The notes under the pieces are model-generated. The model was given only the letters and a program-made list of their open reading frames with translations, had not been told where the DNA came from and did not search any database. Position numbers and translations under genes: made by a program. A stretch of DNA of 64,000 bases from the NCBI RefSeq assembly GCF_002155265.1, contig NZ_CP021251.1, positions 806,001 to 870,000 on the forward strand. Direction: 5' to 3'. This stretch comes from Corynebacterium pseudotuberculosis. GTDB taxonomy: Bacteria; Actinomycetota; Actinomycetes; Mycobacteriales; Mycobacteriaceae. Numbering within the stretch: the stretch's first letter is position 1; the number at the start of each line of letters is the position of its first letter. Of the stretch, positions 17,243 through 25,790 are shown in pieces.

Positions 17243-17909
17243 AGTCCTGTGGGCTTATGAGCTCCGAAGAATAGCGTCGACTACTAGTAGCCACATCGTG
17301 TTAGGCCTAGGGGTGGCTCTTGCTGTAGCTTCCCCTCTCACCGCATGGTTTATGCCTGACATAATCCATAACCTGGCCAGCGGTCTGCCGGTGGCGGAAC
17401 CCGTGTGGCAGGACTCGTACGCGCAATGGGAGAAGAATCTACATCAAATTATTAGCATCGCCATCATTATCGTGGCTGCTCACGGGATAAGCGGAGGCCT
17501 TAGCGGCGGGGATGCACTGCTCGTGTTGAGCCGAAACGTATCGCGTCGCGCGTATGTTAGCTCCAAAATATTTAGTTATTATGCGCTTTCTATGGTCGTG
17601 CTAGCACTAGGGACACTGGTCGTGTGGGGTGTAACCAACCTGATTTTTGGGGAGGCTGCGCTGTTTGAGGGAAGCAGCGGCGAATGGCTCATGCAGATGA
17701 CTCTTGTGCTGGCGGTGATTACTGGAGCAGCAGTCATCTGGCAACGAATGGTCGCTGCGGCAGGCGCGGGATGTGCGATTTTTCTGCTAGCGCAGCTTGC
17801 CTCGTTCTGGGAATCTGCCCCGCCTGCATGGGTGAACGTCCCTCTTGCGTGCGTGATCCTCTGGGCAGCGATACGGTTGTACGACCACATAGAGATTGGA
17901 GAAGGCTAA
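17229..17909 (+). CDS. ABC-2 type transporter permease
   Basis: 226 residues with about six hydrophobic segments. It begins at the ATG at 17229, inside the end of the ATPase gene (14-bp overlap), and completes the exporter. No substrate-specific motif is visible. It is the last gene of the PadR cluster; 34 bp later a FUSC gene starts with its own ribosome binding site and could be co-transcribed. Confidence 0.85.
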   Translation: MNSNRVLWAYELRRIASTTSSHIVLGLGVALAVASPLTAWFMPDIIHNLASGLPVAEPVWQDSYAQWEKNLHQIISIAIIIVAAHGISGGLSGGDALLVLSRNVSRRAYVSSKIFSYYALSMVVLALGTLVVWGVTNLIFGEAALFEGSSGEWLMQMTLVLAVITGAAVIWQRMVAAAGAGCAIFLLAQLASFWESAPPAWVNVPLACVILWAAIRLYDHIEIGEG

Positions 17910-17943
17910 GATTTACTCAGGTAACAGAGTAGATTGAGGAGCT

Positions 17944-19098
17944 ATGGCACCTACGTGGTCAGAAACACAAAAAATGAATAGATTCCAGCAGGGATTGATG
18001 CGGCTGCATTCTAATTGGATTTATGTGATCCAAGCGGGTCTGGCAGCTGGATTATCGTATTGGGTTGGCCTGCATCTTTTTGGCCATGAGCAGCCCTTTT
18101 TTGCTCCAATGTCCACAGTGATTGTGTTGAGCACCACCGGCGGAGAACGATTCCGCCGTTCCTTTGAGCTCGTCCTTGGAGTGAGCATCGGCGTAGGGCT
18201 TGGCGACGTCCTCATCGCCCTTGTCGGCTCAGGGGTCTGGCAAATCTCGATCGCCGTGGCCCTTTCTATTATATTGGGCATTATTGCGGATAAGGGCGTG
18301 CTCGTGGCTAATCAGGCCTCGTTTGCCGCAGTGCTGATTGCAACGATTCTTCCCCCAGGAACTTCTGGAGGCACCGACCGCATGCTTGACGCGCTGGTTG
18401 GCGGCCTGGTGGGAATCTTGGTCATAGCCCTCATCCCCGACTCGCCTTTGCGCTCGGGGAGACGCGAAATTGCAAATATCCTTGGTGTGGTGGCTGTTGT
18501 CCAGCGCAAGGTAGCTGACGCGCTGCGTACTGGAGACGCTGATTCCATTGTGGAGGCCCTAGTCCTAGCTCGCGGAAGCCAAGGCCACATTAACCAGATG
18601 ATCGCCGCTACCAATATGGGAAAGGAAACGATTCAGGCGTCGCCACTGCTCTGGGCGCAACGCCGGCGTATCCGCTCAATGATCAGGATCCTTAACCCCG
18701 TGGATAACGCAATGCGCAATACTCGGGTGCTGGCGCGTCGGGCATTAGTGATTTGTGAAGACCAAGATGAGGTATCTGAAGAGCAGATCGAGCTGATAGC
18801 AACCTTGGCCTGTGTCTCTGAACGACTCTCCAACCTTTACTACGGCAATACGGATGTCGCGGAAAATGCAGAAGTGCCCGAGCTGGTCGGCATCCTCAAG
18901 GACATCGGCGCACGCTCGGGCTTAGAAGTAGCAGAGGGAAGAGTGCTTTCCGCTCATGCTGTGTTGGCGCAGACCCGATCATCGATCGTGGATCTGCTCC
19001 AAATATGTGGCCAGTCGAGGAGCTCCGCGGCAGAGGTGCTAGCCCCTACCTCGGAACATCCAGCCACGGTAAGAAAAATTTGGAACGATGGTGAATGA
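17944..19098 (+). CDS. FUSC-family inner membrane protein (paralogue 1)
   Basis: 384 residues. The N-terminal half has about six hydrophobic segments and the FUSC signature 'FFAPMSTVIVLSTTGGERFRRSFELVLGVSIGVGLGD'-type block; the C-terminal half is a soluble helical domain. FUSC proteins such as AaeB are linked to aromatic acid efflux or fusaric acid resistance. GAGGAGC precedes the ATG. It is clearly paralogous to the gene at 20332 over its whole length, with shared runs such as 'PFFAPM' and 'NTRVLARRA'. It converges on the protease gene, leaving only 3 bp between the stops. Confidence 0.85.
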   Translation: MAPTWSETQKMNRFQQGLMRLHSNWIYVIQAGLAAGLSYWVGLHLFGHEQPFFAPMSTVIVLSTTGGERFRRSFELVLGVSIGVGLGDVLIALVGSGVWQISIAVALSIILGIIADKGVLVANQASFAAVLIATILPPGTSGGTDRMLDALVGGLVGILVIALIPDSPLRSGRREIANILGVVAVVQRKVADALRTGDADSIVEALVLARGSQGHINQMIAATNMGKETIQASPLLWAQRRRIRSMIRILNPVDNAMRNTRVLARRALVICEDQDEVSEEQIELIATLACVSERLSNLYYGNTDVAENAEVPELVGILKDIGARSGLEVAEGRVLSAHAVLAQTRSSIVDLLQICGQSRSSAAEVLAPTSEHPATVRKIWNDGE

Positions 19099-19101
19099 TC
19101 T

Positions 19102-20199
19102 CTAGAAACGGAAGAACTTGAGCCATCCGCCGGAAGACCCCTGAGAGTCAGCTTTAGTAGTGGTGCGATCATGCTCGGTACGCTCTAGCGTCTCCTTCTG
19201 CTCCTTCACCACGTCGCGGGTAGCCTTGGCATTCTCCAGATCGCGCTCTAGCTCCTGGCGGCGCTCAGGGTTGGACTCACCGTTTACTTCATTTTCCAGC
19301 TGGTTAGCGCGATCCTCGAGCGTACGCTCGTCTTGACGCGCGCGGCCTAGCTGAGTGTCCAGGTCGCCTGCCATTGCGCGAGCAACGCGGTCGCGCTCGG
19401 CGCGGTCGCGCTCTGCCTTCTCCCGGAGAATCTGATCGCTATTTTCAGTGGTGGTTACCTCTGGGTGGCGGAGGCGGTCAAAGTCTAGGTCATGGTACGG
19501 CAGTGGCTCGCGCAGGTTGAGGGGGTTGCGCAGGTCATTGGTGCCAATCTTGCGGAAAACTGTGGTGGATACTTCGCCCTTGTCTGAACGCCAGACGCGG
19601 TCTGCTCCAAGAAGCTGACCGATGTAACCTTTGCCCTCTACCCATGCAGGTCCGCCTGAATCGCCGTGGTCAGATCCAATGTCACCGGTGAGTACCACTG
19701 GGCCACTGATATTGGTGATAGGGGAGCACGCAATGCGCTGGGTGCGGCTACCGTATGCGCACAGGACGTCGCCGACCTCTGGCTCAGCAACCGAGTTCTG
19801 AGAGAAGTAGTTCTTTCCCAGGACATTGGGATCGGAAATCTCCACATAAGCCAGATCGGCTGCGCGGTTATTCACACTCCACTGCATCTCTGTAGTGTCA
19901 CTCAGGCGTGCCCACTCGTCTGGGTAAACATGGCGGAGAGTTCCGATGGTCTGCTGGTATTCGTCATATACCTCGGCACCATCGTTGCCGCAGTGGGCAT
20001 CGGTCCACACACGATTATTCTCGGTGTCTACGTAGCCCACAGTGCACACGCCAAGCAGGTTGGCGGTCTTTTGAATCAGTAGCCGGTCTCCCTGATCAAC
20101 AGCTGCGGGAACTGAGGGAGCGTCTTGGGCGCTTGCCACGGGCAGGGGCAAGAGGGCTGCGACTGCAAGCACCGTCGCTAATTTGCGTTTGAGGTGCAT
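19102..20199 (-). CDS. Secreted trypsin-like serine protease with C-terminal coiled coil
   Basis: 365 residues. A Sec signal peptide covers about residues 1-25 ('PLPVASAQ'). The chymotrypsin-fold triad is visible: His in 'WTDAHCG', Asp in 'RAADLAYVEI', Ser in 'DHGDSGGPAW'. Paired cysteines are present near each active-site region. The last 110 residues are highly charged and helical (long runs of E, R, D, Q), predicted to form a coiled coil, and end with 'GGWLKFFRF'. This tail could bind the envelope or a partner. The ATG at 20199 has AAGGAAA upstream; an earlier ATG at 20229 has none. It lies between the two FUSC paralogues. Confidence 0.85.
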   Translation of the reverse strand: MHLKRKLATVLAVAALLPLPVASAQDAPSVPAAVDQGDRLLIQKTANLLGVCTVGYVDTENNRVWTDAHCGNDGAEVYDEYQQTIGTLRHVYPDEWARLSDTTEMQWSVNNRAADLAYVEISDPNVLGKNYFSQNSVAEPEVGDVLCAYGSRTQRIACSPITNISGPVVLTGDIGSDHGDSGGPAWVEGKGYIGQLLGADRVWRSDKGEVSTTVFRKIGTNDLRNPLNLREPLPYHDLDFDRLRHPEVTTTENSDQILREKAERDRAERDRVARAMAGDLDTQLGRARQDERTLEDRANQLENEVNGESNPERRQELERDLENAKATRDVVKEQKETLERTEHDRTTTKADSQGSSGGWLKFFRF

Positions 20200-20331
20200 C
20201 GGTTTCCTTCCGGTTGATTGCAAATGCATTATGAATTTATTTCGGGGTGGAAGGTAGCTGTGTTTTTTCCCTCAGGTGGGGGCAAAAAATAATAAATACT
20301 TATGCAATGAAAATCAACTATTCTGGCAAAC

Positions 20332-21432
20332 ATGCTGGATATCAAGGAGCGAGTGCTACGGCTAAGGCGAAGCTTCCTATCTATTGTTCAGATGTCTCTG
20401 GCAGCAGGAATCGCCTTTTGGGTTGCACGCAATCTTATTGGGCATGAGAAGCCCTTTTTTGCGCCGATGGCTGCCATCATTATCCTTGGTCTGACCAGCG
20501 GAAACCGTATTAAAAAGGCGATAGAGTTATCCATCGGCTGCGCTATTGGGGTGGGGCTTGGAGATCTCCTGATCATAGGAATAGGCGTGGGGCACTGGCA
20601 GATGCCGCTCGCCATCTTTGTTTCATTGCTCGTTGCTACTTTTCTTTCCAAGAGCCAGCTGCTTATTAATCAGGTGGCCATTGGCTCGATATTGATCGCT
20701 ACGATCATGCCGCCCGGAACTTCCGCAGGGCCGGATCGGATGATCGATGCTCTTCTCGGCTGCTTCACGGGCATCGTAGTTATGGCGCTGCTGCCGCATT
20801 CTCCTCTCGCGGAGGGGCGTCGTGAAGTCTCAACGGTGCTCCGGTTGGCCAGTACGGTCTTGGAACACGTTGCTATAGGCCTGAAGACGGCCGACCCTGA
20901 CGTGATCAGGGAAGAATTAGAACGAGTGCGGGGATCGCAAGCCGCCATCAATGCGATGCTCGAAGCCGCCAAGTCGGGTCAAGAGGAAAGCACGGTGTCC
21001 CCGCTGCTCTGGGCCTCGCGCCATCGCGTCAGATCCTTTGTCCGGATTCTTGCGCCAGTGGATAACGCCATCCGCAATACGCGAGTCCTTGCTCGCCGTG
21101 CGCAGGTTTTGGTGGAAGATCATGACACCGTCACTGCCGAGCAACTCGCGATCATCGAAGAGCTTGCAGACATCACAGAAGGCATTGCCGGTTCCAGCAA
21201 CAACCCAGCTGTGGTCCCAGAGCTCGTTCGACGCCTACGCTATCTTGGGGGCCGCTGCACCCCTGACATAGCAGATTCCGGGGTGCTTTCAGCTCAGGTG
21301 GTCCTAGCCCAATCGCGCTCGATCATCGTAGACCTTTTGCAAGTATGCGGACTGTCTAGGGAATCCGCAGTTGCCGTCCTCGCCCCGACGTCTTCCACAC
21401 CCGCATTTCCACCCGAGCTATGGGAAGAATAA
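20332..21432 (+). CDS. FUSC-family inner membrane protein (paralogue 2)
   Basis: 366 residues, same architecture as the protein at 17944: a FUSC transmembrane half ('HEKPFFAPMAAIIILGLTSG', 'IGVGLGDLL') and a soluble helical half ('AIRNTRVLARRAQVLVEDHD'). No ribosome binding site is seen; TATTCT (20319-20324) ends 7 bp before the ATG, which fits leaderless transcription. It is divergent from the protease gene and its stop meets the stop of the next minus-strand gene. The pair may form a hetero-oligomer or be redundant exporters. Confidence 0.82.
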   Translation: MLDIKERVLRLRRSFLSIVQMSLAAGIAFWVARNLIGHEKPFFAPMAAIIILGLTSGNRIKKAIELSIGCAIGVGLGDLLIIGIGVGHWQMPLAIFVSLLVATFLSKSQLLINQVAIGSILIATIMPPGTSAGPDRMIDALLGCFTGIVVMALLPHSPLAEGRREVSTVLRLASTVLEHVAIGLKTADPDVIREELERVRGSQAAINAMLEAAKSGQEESTVSPLLWASRHRVRSFVRILAPVDNAIRNTRVLARRAQVLVEDHDTVTAEQLAIIEELADITEGIAGSSNNPAVVPELVRRLRYLGGRCTPDIADSGVLSAQVVLAQSRSIIVDLLQVCGLSRESAVAVLAPTSSTPAFPPELWEE

Positions 21433-22287
21433 TCAGGGGCGCACTGATTGCAGATCTCGTAGATGCCGATAAAACGTCACTCGCTCCACCGGTCGTTTCC
21501 GTGAAACCCCATCGACCTCAACTCGGAAGTCGATGCCCCCTCCCTGTAACGCGCGCCCAAGCCAGGCGTCTTCGTCGATTAGCCCCAACGTGAGCCCCCT
21601 TAGCTTTGCGACGAGACCGCGCGTCTCAGGCTCCCGTAGCGGAGTTGCGATCACATTTCCTTGCGCGCCGGGAGCATCCAACGTGGAGGTGAGCTGTGCC
21701 CCAAAGATGCCGCGTCGAGGAGCTTTCTTTTTGCCTTGATGGTGAATGAGCACGTGGTCATCCACAATAATCTCGCCGGTGATTTCTCCTGCGTCCCAGG
21801 CTGTGATCGTGGCGATTCCTGCGACGGCAACACCGGCGTCATCACGCATAAGTGGCTTGGGTCGAACCGAGCCCGAAATCGCAAAGGATAGGGGGTCAGA
21901 GGGGAGCTGCCATAGACGTGCAACGTGTGAGTCGCGCTGAGTGGGCACAAAGGCAACCTCAACCCACAACGCGTCGGCGCGCATTAAGCGCGTGATCACG
22001 GCAGAGAGGGCAGCGTCAGAACCAATGACCACCACTCGGAGCGGGCGGCTGACCTGCTGCGGCGCATACTGCGGGGAGCCCAAATGAGGGACATTGGGCA
22101 TGGAGGCTATCTCTTCCAGAGACGGAGTCGGATCTTCGGGGAGAATTGCGGCGGCTTCTTCATCGAGAAACCGCAGCTCCTTGCGTGTAGGGATAGCGGA
22201 AAGCTGTTCCACCCGGTCGGCAGAAATCTCGGGGGGTGGGGTGCCGCAGCAGGCAATAATAATTCTGGGAAGTGTGTGATCTGTCAT
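21433..22287 (-). CDS. Conserved hypothetical protein divergent from purA
   Basis: 284 residues, soluble, no signal peptide. A Rossmann-like strand-loop-helix ('RPLRVVVIGSDAALSAVI') lies near the middle, followed by a beta-rich domain with 'VDDHVLIHHQGKKKAPRRG' and a C-terminal segment with 'GIDFRVEVDGVSRKRPVERVTFYRHLRDL'. The latter faintly recalls the C-terminal domain of lipid or NAD kinase relatives, but the family's glycine-rich motif is not clear, so no function is assigned. It is divergent from purA with 80 bp between the starts. Confidence 0.65.
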   Translation of the reverse strand: MTDHTLPRIIIACCGTPPPEISADRVEQLSAIPTRKELRFLDEEAAAILPEDPTPSLEEIASMPNVPHLGSPQYAPQQVSRPLRVVVIGSDAALSAVITRLMRADALWVEVAFVPTQRDSHVARLWQLPSDPLSFAISGSVRPKPLMRDDAGVAVAGIATITAWDAGEITGEIIVDDHVLIHHQGKKKAPRRGIFGAQLTSTLDAPGAQGNVIATPLREPETRGLVAKLRGLTLGLIDEDAWLGRALQGGGIDFRVEVDGVSRKRPVERVTFYRHLRDLQSVRP

Positions 22288-22317
22288 GGTAAGGGGAGAA
22301 GAAAACGAGCGTGTATG

Positions 22318-22323
22318 TACAAT
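22318..22323 (+). promoter_or_regulatory. Likely -10 box of purA
   Basis: TACAAT, preceded directly by TG, lies 45 bp before the purA start in the short divergent interval. A clear -35 is not seen. Confidence 0.45.
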
Positions 22324-22367
22324 GATGAAACGTCTGTGAGCATTCTAAAGTCAAGGACGTGTAAAAC

Positions 22368-23654
22368 ATGGCAGCAATCGTGATCGTCGGTGCCCAATGG
22401 GGCGACGAAGGCAAAGGCAAAGCAACCGACATCCTGGGCAGCCAGGTTGACTACGTGGTCAAGCCTAATGGCGGCAACAACGCAGGCCACACCGTAGTAG
22501 TCGGCGGAGAAAAGTACGAGCTTAAGCTCCTGCCTGCTGGTGTTCTCTCGGAAAACGCTACCCCCATTCTAGGAAATGGCGTAGTGATCAATCTTGAAGC
22601 GCTTTTTGAGGAGATCGACGGGCTTGAAGCACGGGGTGCTAATGCATCACGGCTCAAAGTTTCCGCTAACGCTCACCTTGTGGCCCCTTATCACCAGATC
22701 CTTGACCGGGTGCAAGAGCGGTTCCTGGGCAAGCGGGCTATCGGCACCACCGGTCGCGGAATTGGCCCAGCCTATGCGGACAAGGTTTCTCGCATAGGTC
22801 TACGCGTGCAAGACATCTTTGATGAGTCCATTTTGCGTCAGAAGATCGAATCCGCGCTCGACGTAAAAAACCAGACTCTGGTCAAGATGTATAACCGCAA
22901 GGCCATTGTTGCGGAAGAAATTGTTCAGTACTTCTTGGGATACGCAGAAAGGCTGCGTCCCATGGTGATTGAGTCTGAACTCGTGCTCAATGAGGCACTG
23001 GATGCCGGCAAACACGTCCTGATGGAGGGCGGCCAAGCTACCATGCTGGACGTTGATCACGGCACGTATCCTTTTGTTACGTCCTCCAACCCAACTGCTG
23101 GTGGCGCATGCGTAGGCGCAGGCATTGGGCCCACAAAGATCACCAGCTCCCTGGGTATTATCAAGGCGTACACCACGCGTGTGGGTGCCGGACCATTCCC
23201 CACAGAGCTCTTTGATAAGTGGGGCGAATTCCTGCAGACCACGGGCGGTGAGGTAGGAGTAAACACCGGACGGAAACGTCGTTGTGGCTGGTACGACTCC
23301 GTGATTGCTCGTTATGCGTCGCGCGTGAACGGCTTTACCGATCTCTTCTTGACCAAGCTGGACGTGCTGACCGGCATCGGGGAAATTCCTATCTGCGTTG
23401 CTTATGACGTAGACGGGGAGCGCCATGATGAAATGCCGATGACACAATCAAAGTTCCATCACGCTGTCCCTATTTATGAGACCATGCCGGCATGGGATGA
23501 GGACATCACTGGATGCACCACGTTTGAAGAGCTACCAGAAAAGGCCCAGGCGTATGTGCGCAGGCTGGAGGAGCTTTCTGGCTGTAGAATTTCCTATATT
23601 GGTGTCGGGCCAGGGCGCGACCAGACGATTATCTGCCATGATGTAATGGCTTAG
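22368..23654 (+). CDS. purA: Adenylosuccinate synthetase
   Basis: Joins IMP and aspartate using GTP, the first committed step to AMP. The GTP-binding loop 'GDEGKGK', the 'NGGNNAGHT' segment, '[11 protein letters not shown]' and '[10 protein letters not shown]' are all present. Length (428 residues) is standard. AAGGA lies upstream of the ATG. A strong terminator follows, so the gene is probably monocistronic. Confidence 0.97.
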   Translation: MAAIVIVGAQWGDEGKGKATDILGSQVDYVVKPNGGNNAGHTVVVGGEKYELKLLPAGVLSENATPILGNGVVINLEALFEEIDGLEARGANASRLKVSANAHLVAPYHQILDRVQERFLGKRAIGTTGRGIGPAYADKVSRIGLRVQDIFDESILRQKIESALDVKNQTLVKMYNRKAIVAEEIVQYFLGYAERLRPMVIESELVLNEALDAGKHVLMEGGQATMLDVDHGTYPFVTSSNPTAGGACVGAGIGPTKITSSLGIIKAYTTRVGAGPFPTELFDKWGEFLQTTGGEVGVNTGRKRRCGWYDSVIARYASRVNGFTDLFLTKLDVLTGIGEIPICVAYDVDGERHDEMPMTQSKFHHAVPIYETMPAWDEDITGCTTFEELPEKAQAYVRRLEELSGCRISYIGVGPGRDQTIICHDVMA

Positions 23655-23667
23655 ACCTTAAGGAAAC

Positions 23668-23703
23668 AAGGGGCGAACTTTAGTTAGAGGTTCGCCCCTT
23701 TTT
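23668..23703 (+). terminator. Rho-independent terminator of purA
   Basis: AAGGGGCGAAC (23668-23678) pairs perfectly with GTTCGCCCCTT (23690-23700), followed by TTT. Confidence 0.93.
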
Positions 23704-23726
23704 CTGCTTTTTTCTGGGAAAACCCG

Positions 23727-23756
23727 TTGAAAATAGTTATCTATATCTCTTATTAC
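23727..23756 (+). promoter_or_regulatory. Possible nrf operon promoter
   Basis: TTGAAA (23727-23732) and TATTAC (23751-23756) are spaced by 18 bp. Transcription would begin near 23763, leaving a leader of about 80 nt that includes the inverted repeat at 23794-23818. Confidence 0.4.
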
Positions 23757-23793
23757 ATTTTCAATTAACTGTGTCCGTAACATCATTCATGAG

Positions 23794-23818
23794 CGCCATG
23801 TGACATGTAACCATGGCG
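23794..23818. promoter_or_regulatory. Inverted repeat upstream of nrfH, possible operator
   Basis: CGCCATG (23794-23800) and CATGGCG (23812-23818) are perfectly complementary around an 11-bp centre, 23 bp before the nrfH start. The geometry suits a dimeric regulator, or a hairpin in the 5' leader. Confidence 0.4.
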
Positions 23819-23841
23819 ACTAGGAATGTGAAGGAGCAGTT

Positions 23842-24327
23842 ATGAGCGCAGGGATGCGGAAGCATCGTGTTCTCACTTCGGCACTCGTCGTGCAGGTTCT
23901 TGCGATTTTTGTAATTGGCTCATTCGTGGGCGTGGGGTTGTACACATTCATTTATGCAAAGGGTTATTCCTATCTGGGAAACGATCCCAAAGCATGCGTG
24001 AACTGTCACGTTATGGAGCCGCAATACAATGCATGGCTAGCGGGATCTCATTCGGCAGTTGCAACATGCAATGACTGCCATGTTCCGCACGACAACATTG
24101 TGCACAAGTATCTAGTTAAAGCTGAGCATGGTGTAAACCACGGCTTTAAATTCACTACGGGATGGTTTCCAGACAATATCCAAATCCGTGATGCGAGCCG
24201 AAAAGTAACCAATGAAGCCTGTTTGAGCTGCCACGGCGAATTCACATCAGACATTCACGGAACTTATGGCGAAAACCAAATCCAATGCACACATTGCCAT
24301 GCAACCGTTGGACACAAGACTAGATGA
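23842..24327 (+). CDS. nrfH: Cytochrome c nitrite reductase, tetraheme quinol-oxidising subunit
   Basis: 161 residues. NrfH anchors NrfA to the membrane and carries electrons from menaquinol to it. One N-terminal membrane segment (about 12-36) precedes four heme-attachment motifs: CVNCH (52-56), CNDCH (76-80), CLSCH (127-131) and CTHCH (149-153). The Met two residues after the first motif (CVNCHVM) matches the unusual heme-1 ligand of NrfH. First gene of a six-gene operon; its stop overlaps a possible nrfA ATG. Confidence 0.95.
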   Translation: MSAGMRKHRVLTSALVVQVLAIFVIGSFVGVGLYTFIYAKGYSYLGNDPKACVNCHVMEPQYNAWLAGSHSAVATCNDCHVPHDNIVHKYLVKAEHGVNHGFKFTTGWFPDNIQIRDASRKVTNEACLSCHGEFTSDIHGTYGENQIQCTHCHATVGHKTR

Positions 24328-24338
24328 GGTCACTTATT

Positions 24339-25790
24339 ATGAGCACGCACGCGTCTAAAACTAGACGCCGATATCTCATCCTCACCGGTGCGATTGTTGT
24401 TACTGCACTGATAACGATGAGCATTACGGCGCTCCTCATCAATATTATGGAGCGTAAATCAGAGGTCACCGACCACTTTGCCAAGGTGGCCAACATAGAT
24501 GAAAACGTTGTAGATCCCGCGGAGTGGGGAAAGAACTTTCCCCTCCAGTATGAGTCTTATCTAAAGACTTCAGAGATGGGCGCAACTACTCATGGCGGAT
24601 CCGCGAAAGAAAGCCGTCAGCCGGATGACAAAGATCCACGGACTGAAGTAGCTAAGAGCCGCATCGAAGAAGACCCGCGACTTAAAGAAATGTGGGCGGG
24701 GTATGCGTTTGCCGTGGACTACAGGGAAGCACGTGGACACCAGTACATGCTGGATGATCAACGAAAGACCAAGCGCGTTACTGAGTTTAAACAGCCAGGT
24801 ACATGCTTAAACTGCCATGCTTCTACCGTAAAGCTGATGAATGATCTGGGCAACGGAAACGTAGATGAAGGCTTTAAAAAGATGAACAAGATGAGTTACA
24901 AGGAAGTCACTCAGCTTGCTGAACATCCAGTAGCCTGCATCGATTGCCATGATCCTAAGACCATGGAGCTACGCGTTACTCGACCAGCCTTTATTAACGG
25001 AATTAGAGACCTCAAGGCATCACAAGGCGTTAAAGACTTTAACGTGAATCGTGATGCAACGCATGAGGAGATGCGCTCTTACGTCTGCGGACAATGCCAC
25101 GTGGAGTATTACTTTGAAGGCGAAGACAAGACTCTTACATTCCCATGGGCTAAAGGCATTGAGATCGACCAGATTTGGGATTATTACAAGGAAAACGGCC
25201 ACGTTGACTTTGTCAATGCAAAAACCGGTGCAGACATTGTGAAAGCACAGCATCCGGAATTTGATGTGTGGAGCAACTCGATCCACGCCCAGAATGGCGT
25301 CTCTTGCTCTGACTGCCATATGCCTTATGAGAGGCATGGGGCTAAGAAGGTGTCTTCGCATCATCTGCAAAGTCCGCTGCTCAACATAAATAATTCCTGC
25401 ATGACCTGCCATAATTCTTCAGATGAAGAGATGAAGCAACGCGTAGAGCAAATCCAAGATCGCTTTATCCATTCGCGCGATCAAGCATTTGACTCGCTGA
25501 CTGCGCTGATTAAGGATCTGGAAAAGGCAAAGGATGATCCGGCTACCCCGCAAGATCGCCTCAAACTAGCACGTGAATATCAAAATAAAGCCAGCTTCTA
25601 CCTGGATTACGTGTATTCCGAGAACTCCAATGGCTTCCACGCCCCTGATTACACCCAAAGGATCATCAGCGACTCCTTGGATGCTTCTAGGAAGGGACAG
25701 TTAGTTCTCCAAGGTGTTGACCCGAAAACGCTAGAGCCTTCGGGCGTGACTCAGAAGAATAAGGAAGCTGCAAAAACTCGTGGACACTGA
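24339..25790 (+). CDS. nrfA: Cytochrome c nitrite reductase, catalytic pentaheme subunit
   Basis: Reduces nitrite to ammonium with six electrons on the outer face of the membrane. An uncleaved-type N-terminal signal/anchor precedes five heme motifs in order: CLNCH, CIDCH, CGQCH, CSDCH, CMTCH. The active-site heme, the first, has His in place of the Lys of the classical CxxCK; such CxxCH NrfA proteins are known elsewhere. Conserved catalytic surroundings are seen: Arg in 'LRVTRPAF', Tyr in 'CGQCHVEYYF', His in 'QHPEFDVW'. GATGAGG lies 9 bp before 24339; an ATG at 24324 adds five residues and overlaps nrfH. Length 483 residues. Confidence 0.94.
   Translation: MSTHASKTRRRYLILTGAIVVTALITMSITALLINIMERKSEVTDHFAKVANIDENVVDPAEWGKNFPLQYESYLKTSEMGATTHGGSAKESRQPDDKDPRTEVAKSRIEEDPRLKEMWAGYAFAVDYREARGHQYMLDDQRKTKRVTEFKQPGTCLNCHASTVKLMNDLGNGNVDEGFKKMNKMSYKEVTQLAEHPVACIDCHDPKTMELRVTRPAFINGIRDLKASQGVKDFNVNRDATHEEMRSYVCGQCHVEYYFEGEDKTLTFPWAKGIEIDQIWDYYKENGHVDFVNAKTGADIVKAQHPEFDVWSNSIHAQNGVSCSDCHMPYERHGAKKVSSHHLQSPLLNINNSCMTCHNSSDEEMKQRVEQIQDRFIHSRDQAFDSLTALIKDLEKAKDDPATPQDRLKLAREYQNKASFYLDYVYSENSNGFHAPDYTQRIISDSLDASRKGQLVLQGVDPKTLEPSGVTQKNKEAAKTRGH

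Noticed and set aside
22800..23447. 215-codon minus-strand frame in purA
   Set aside because: Shadow of a well-identified essential gene.
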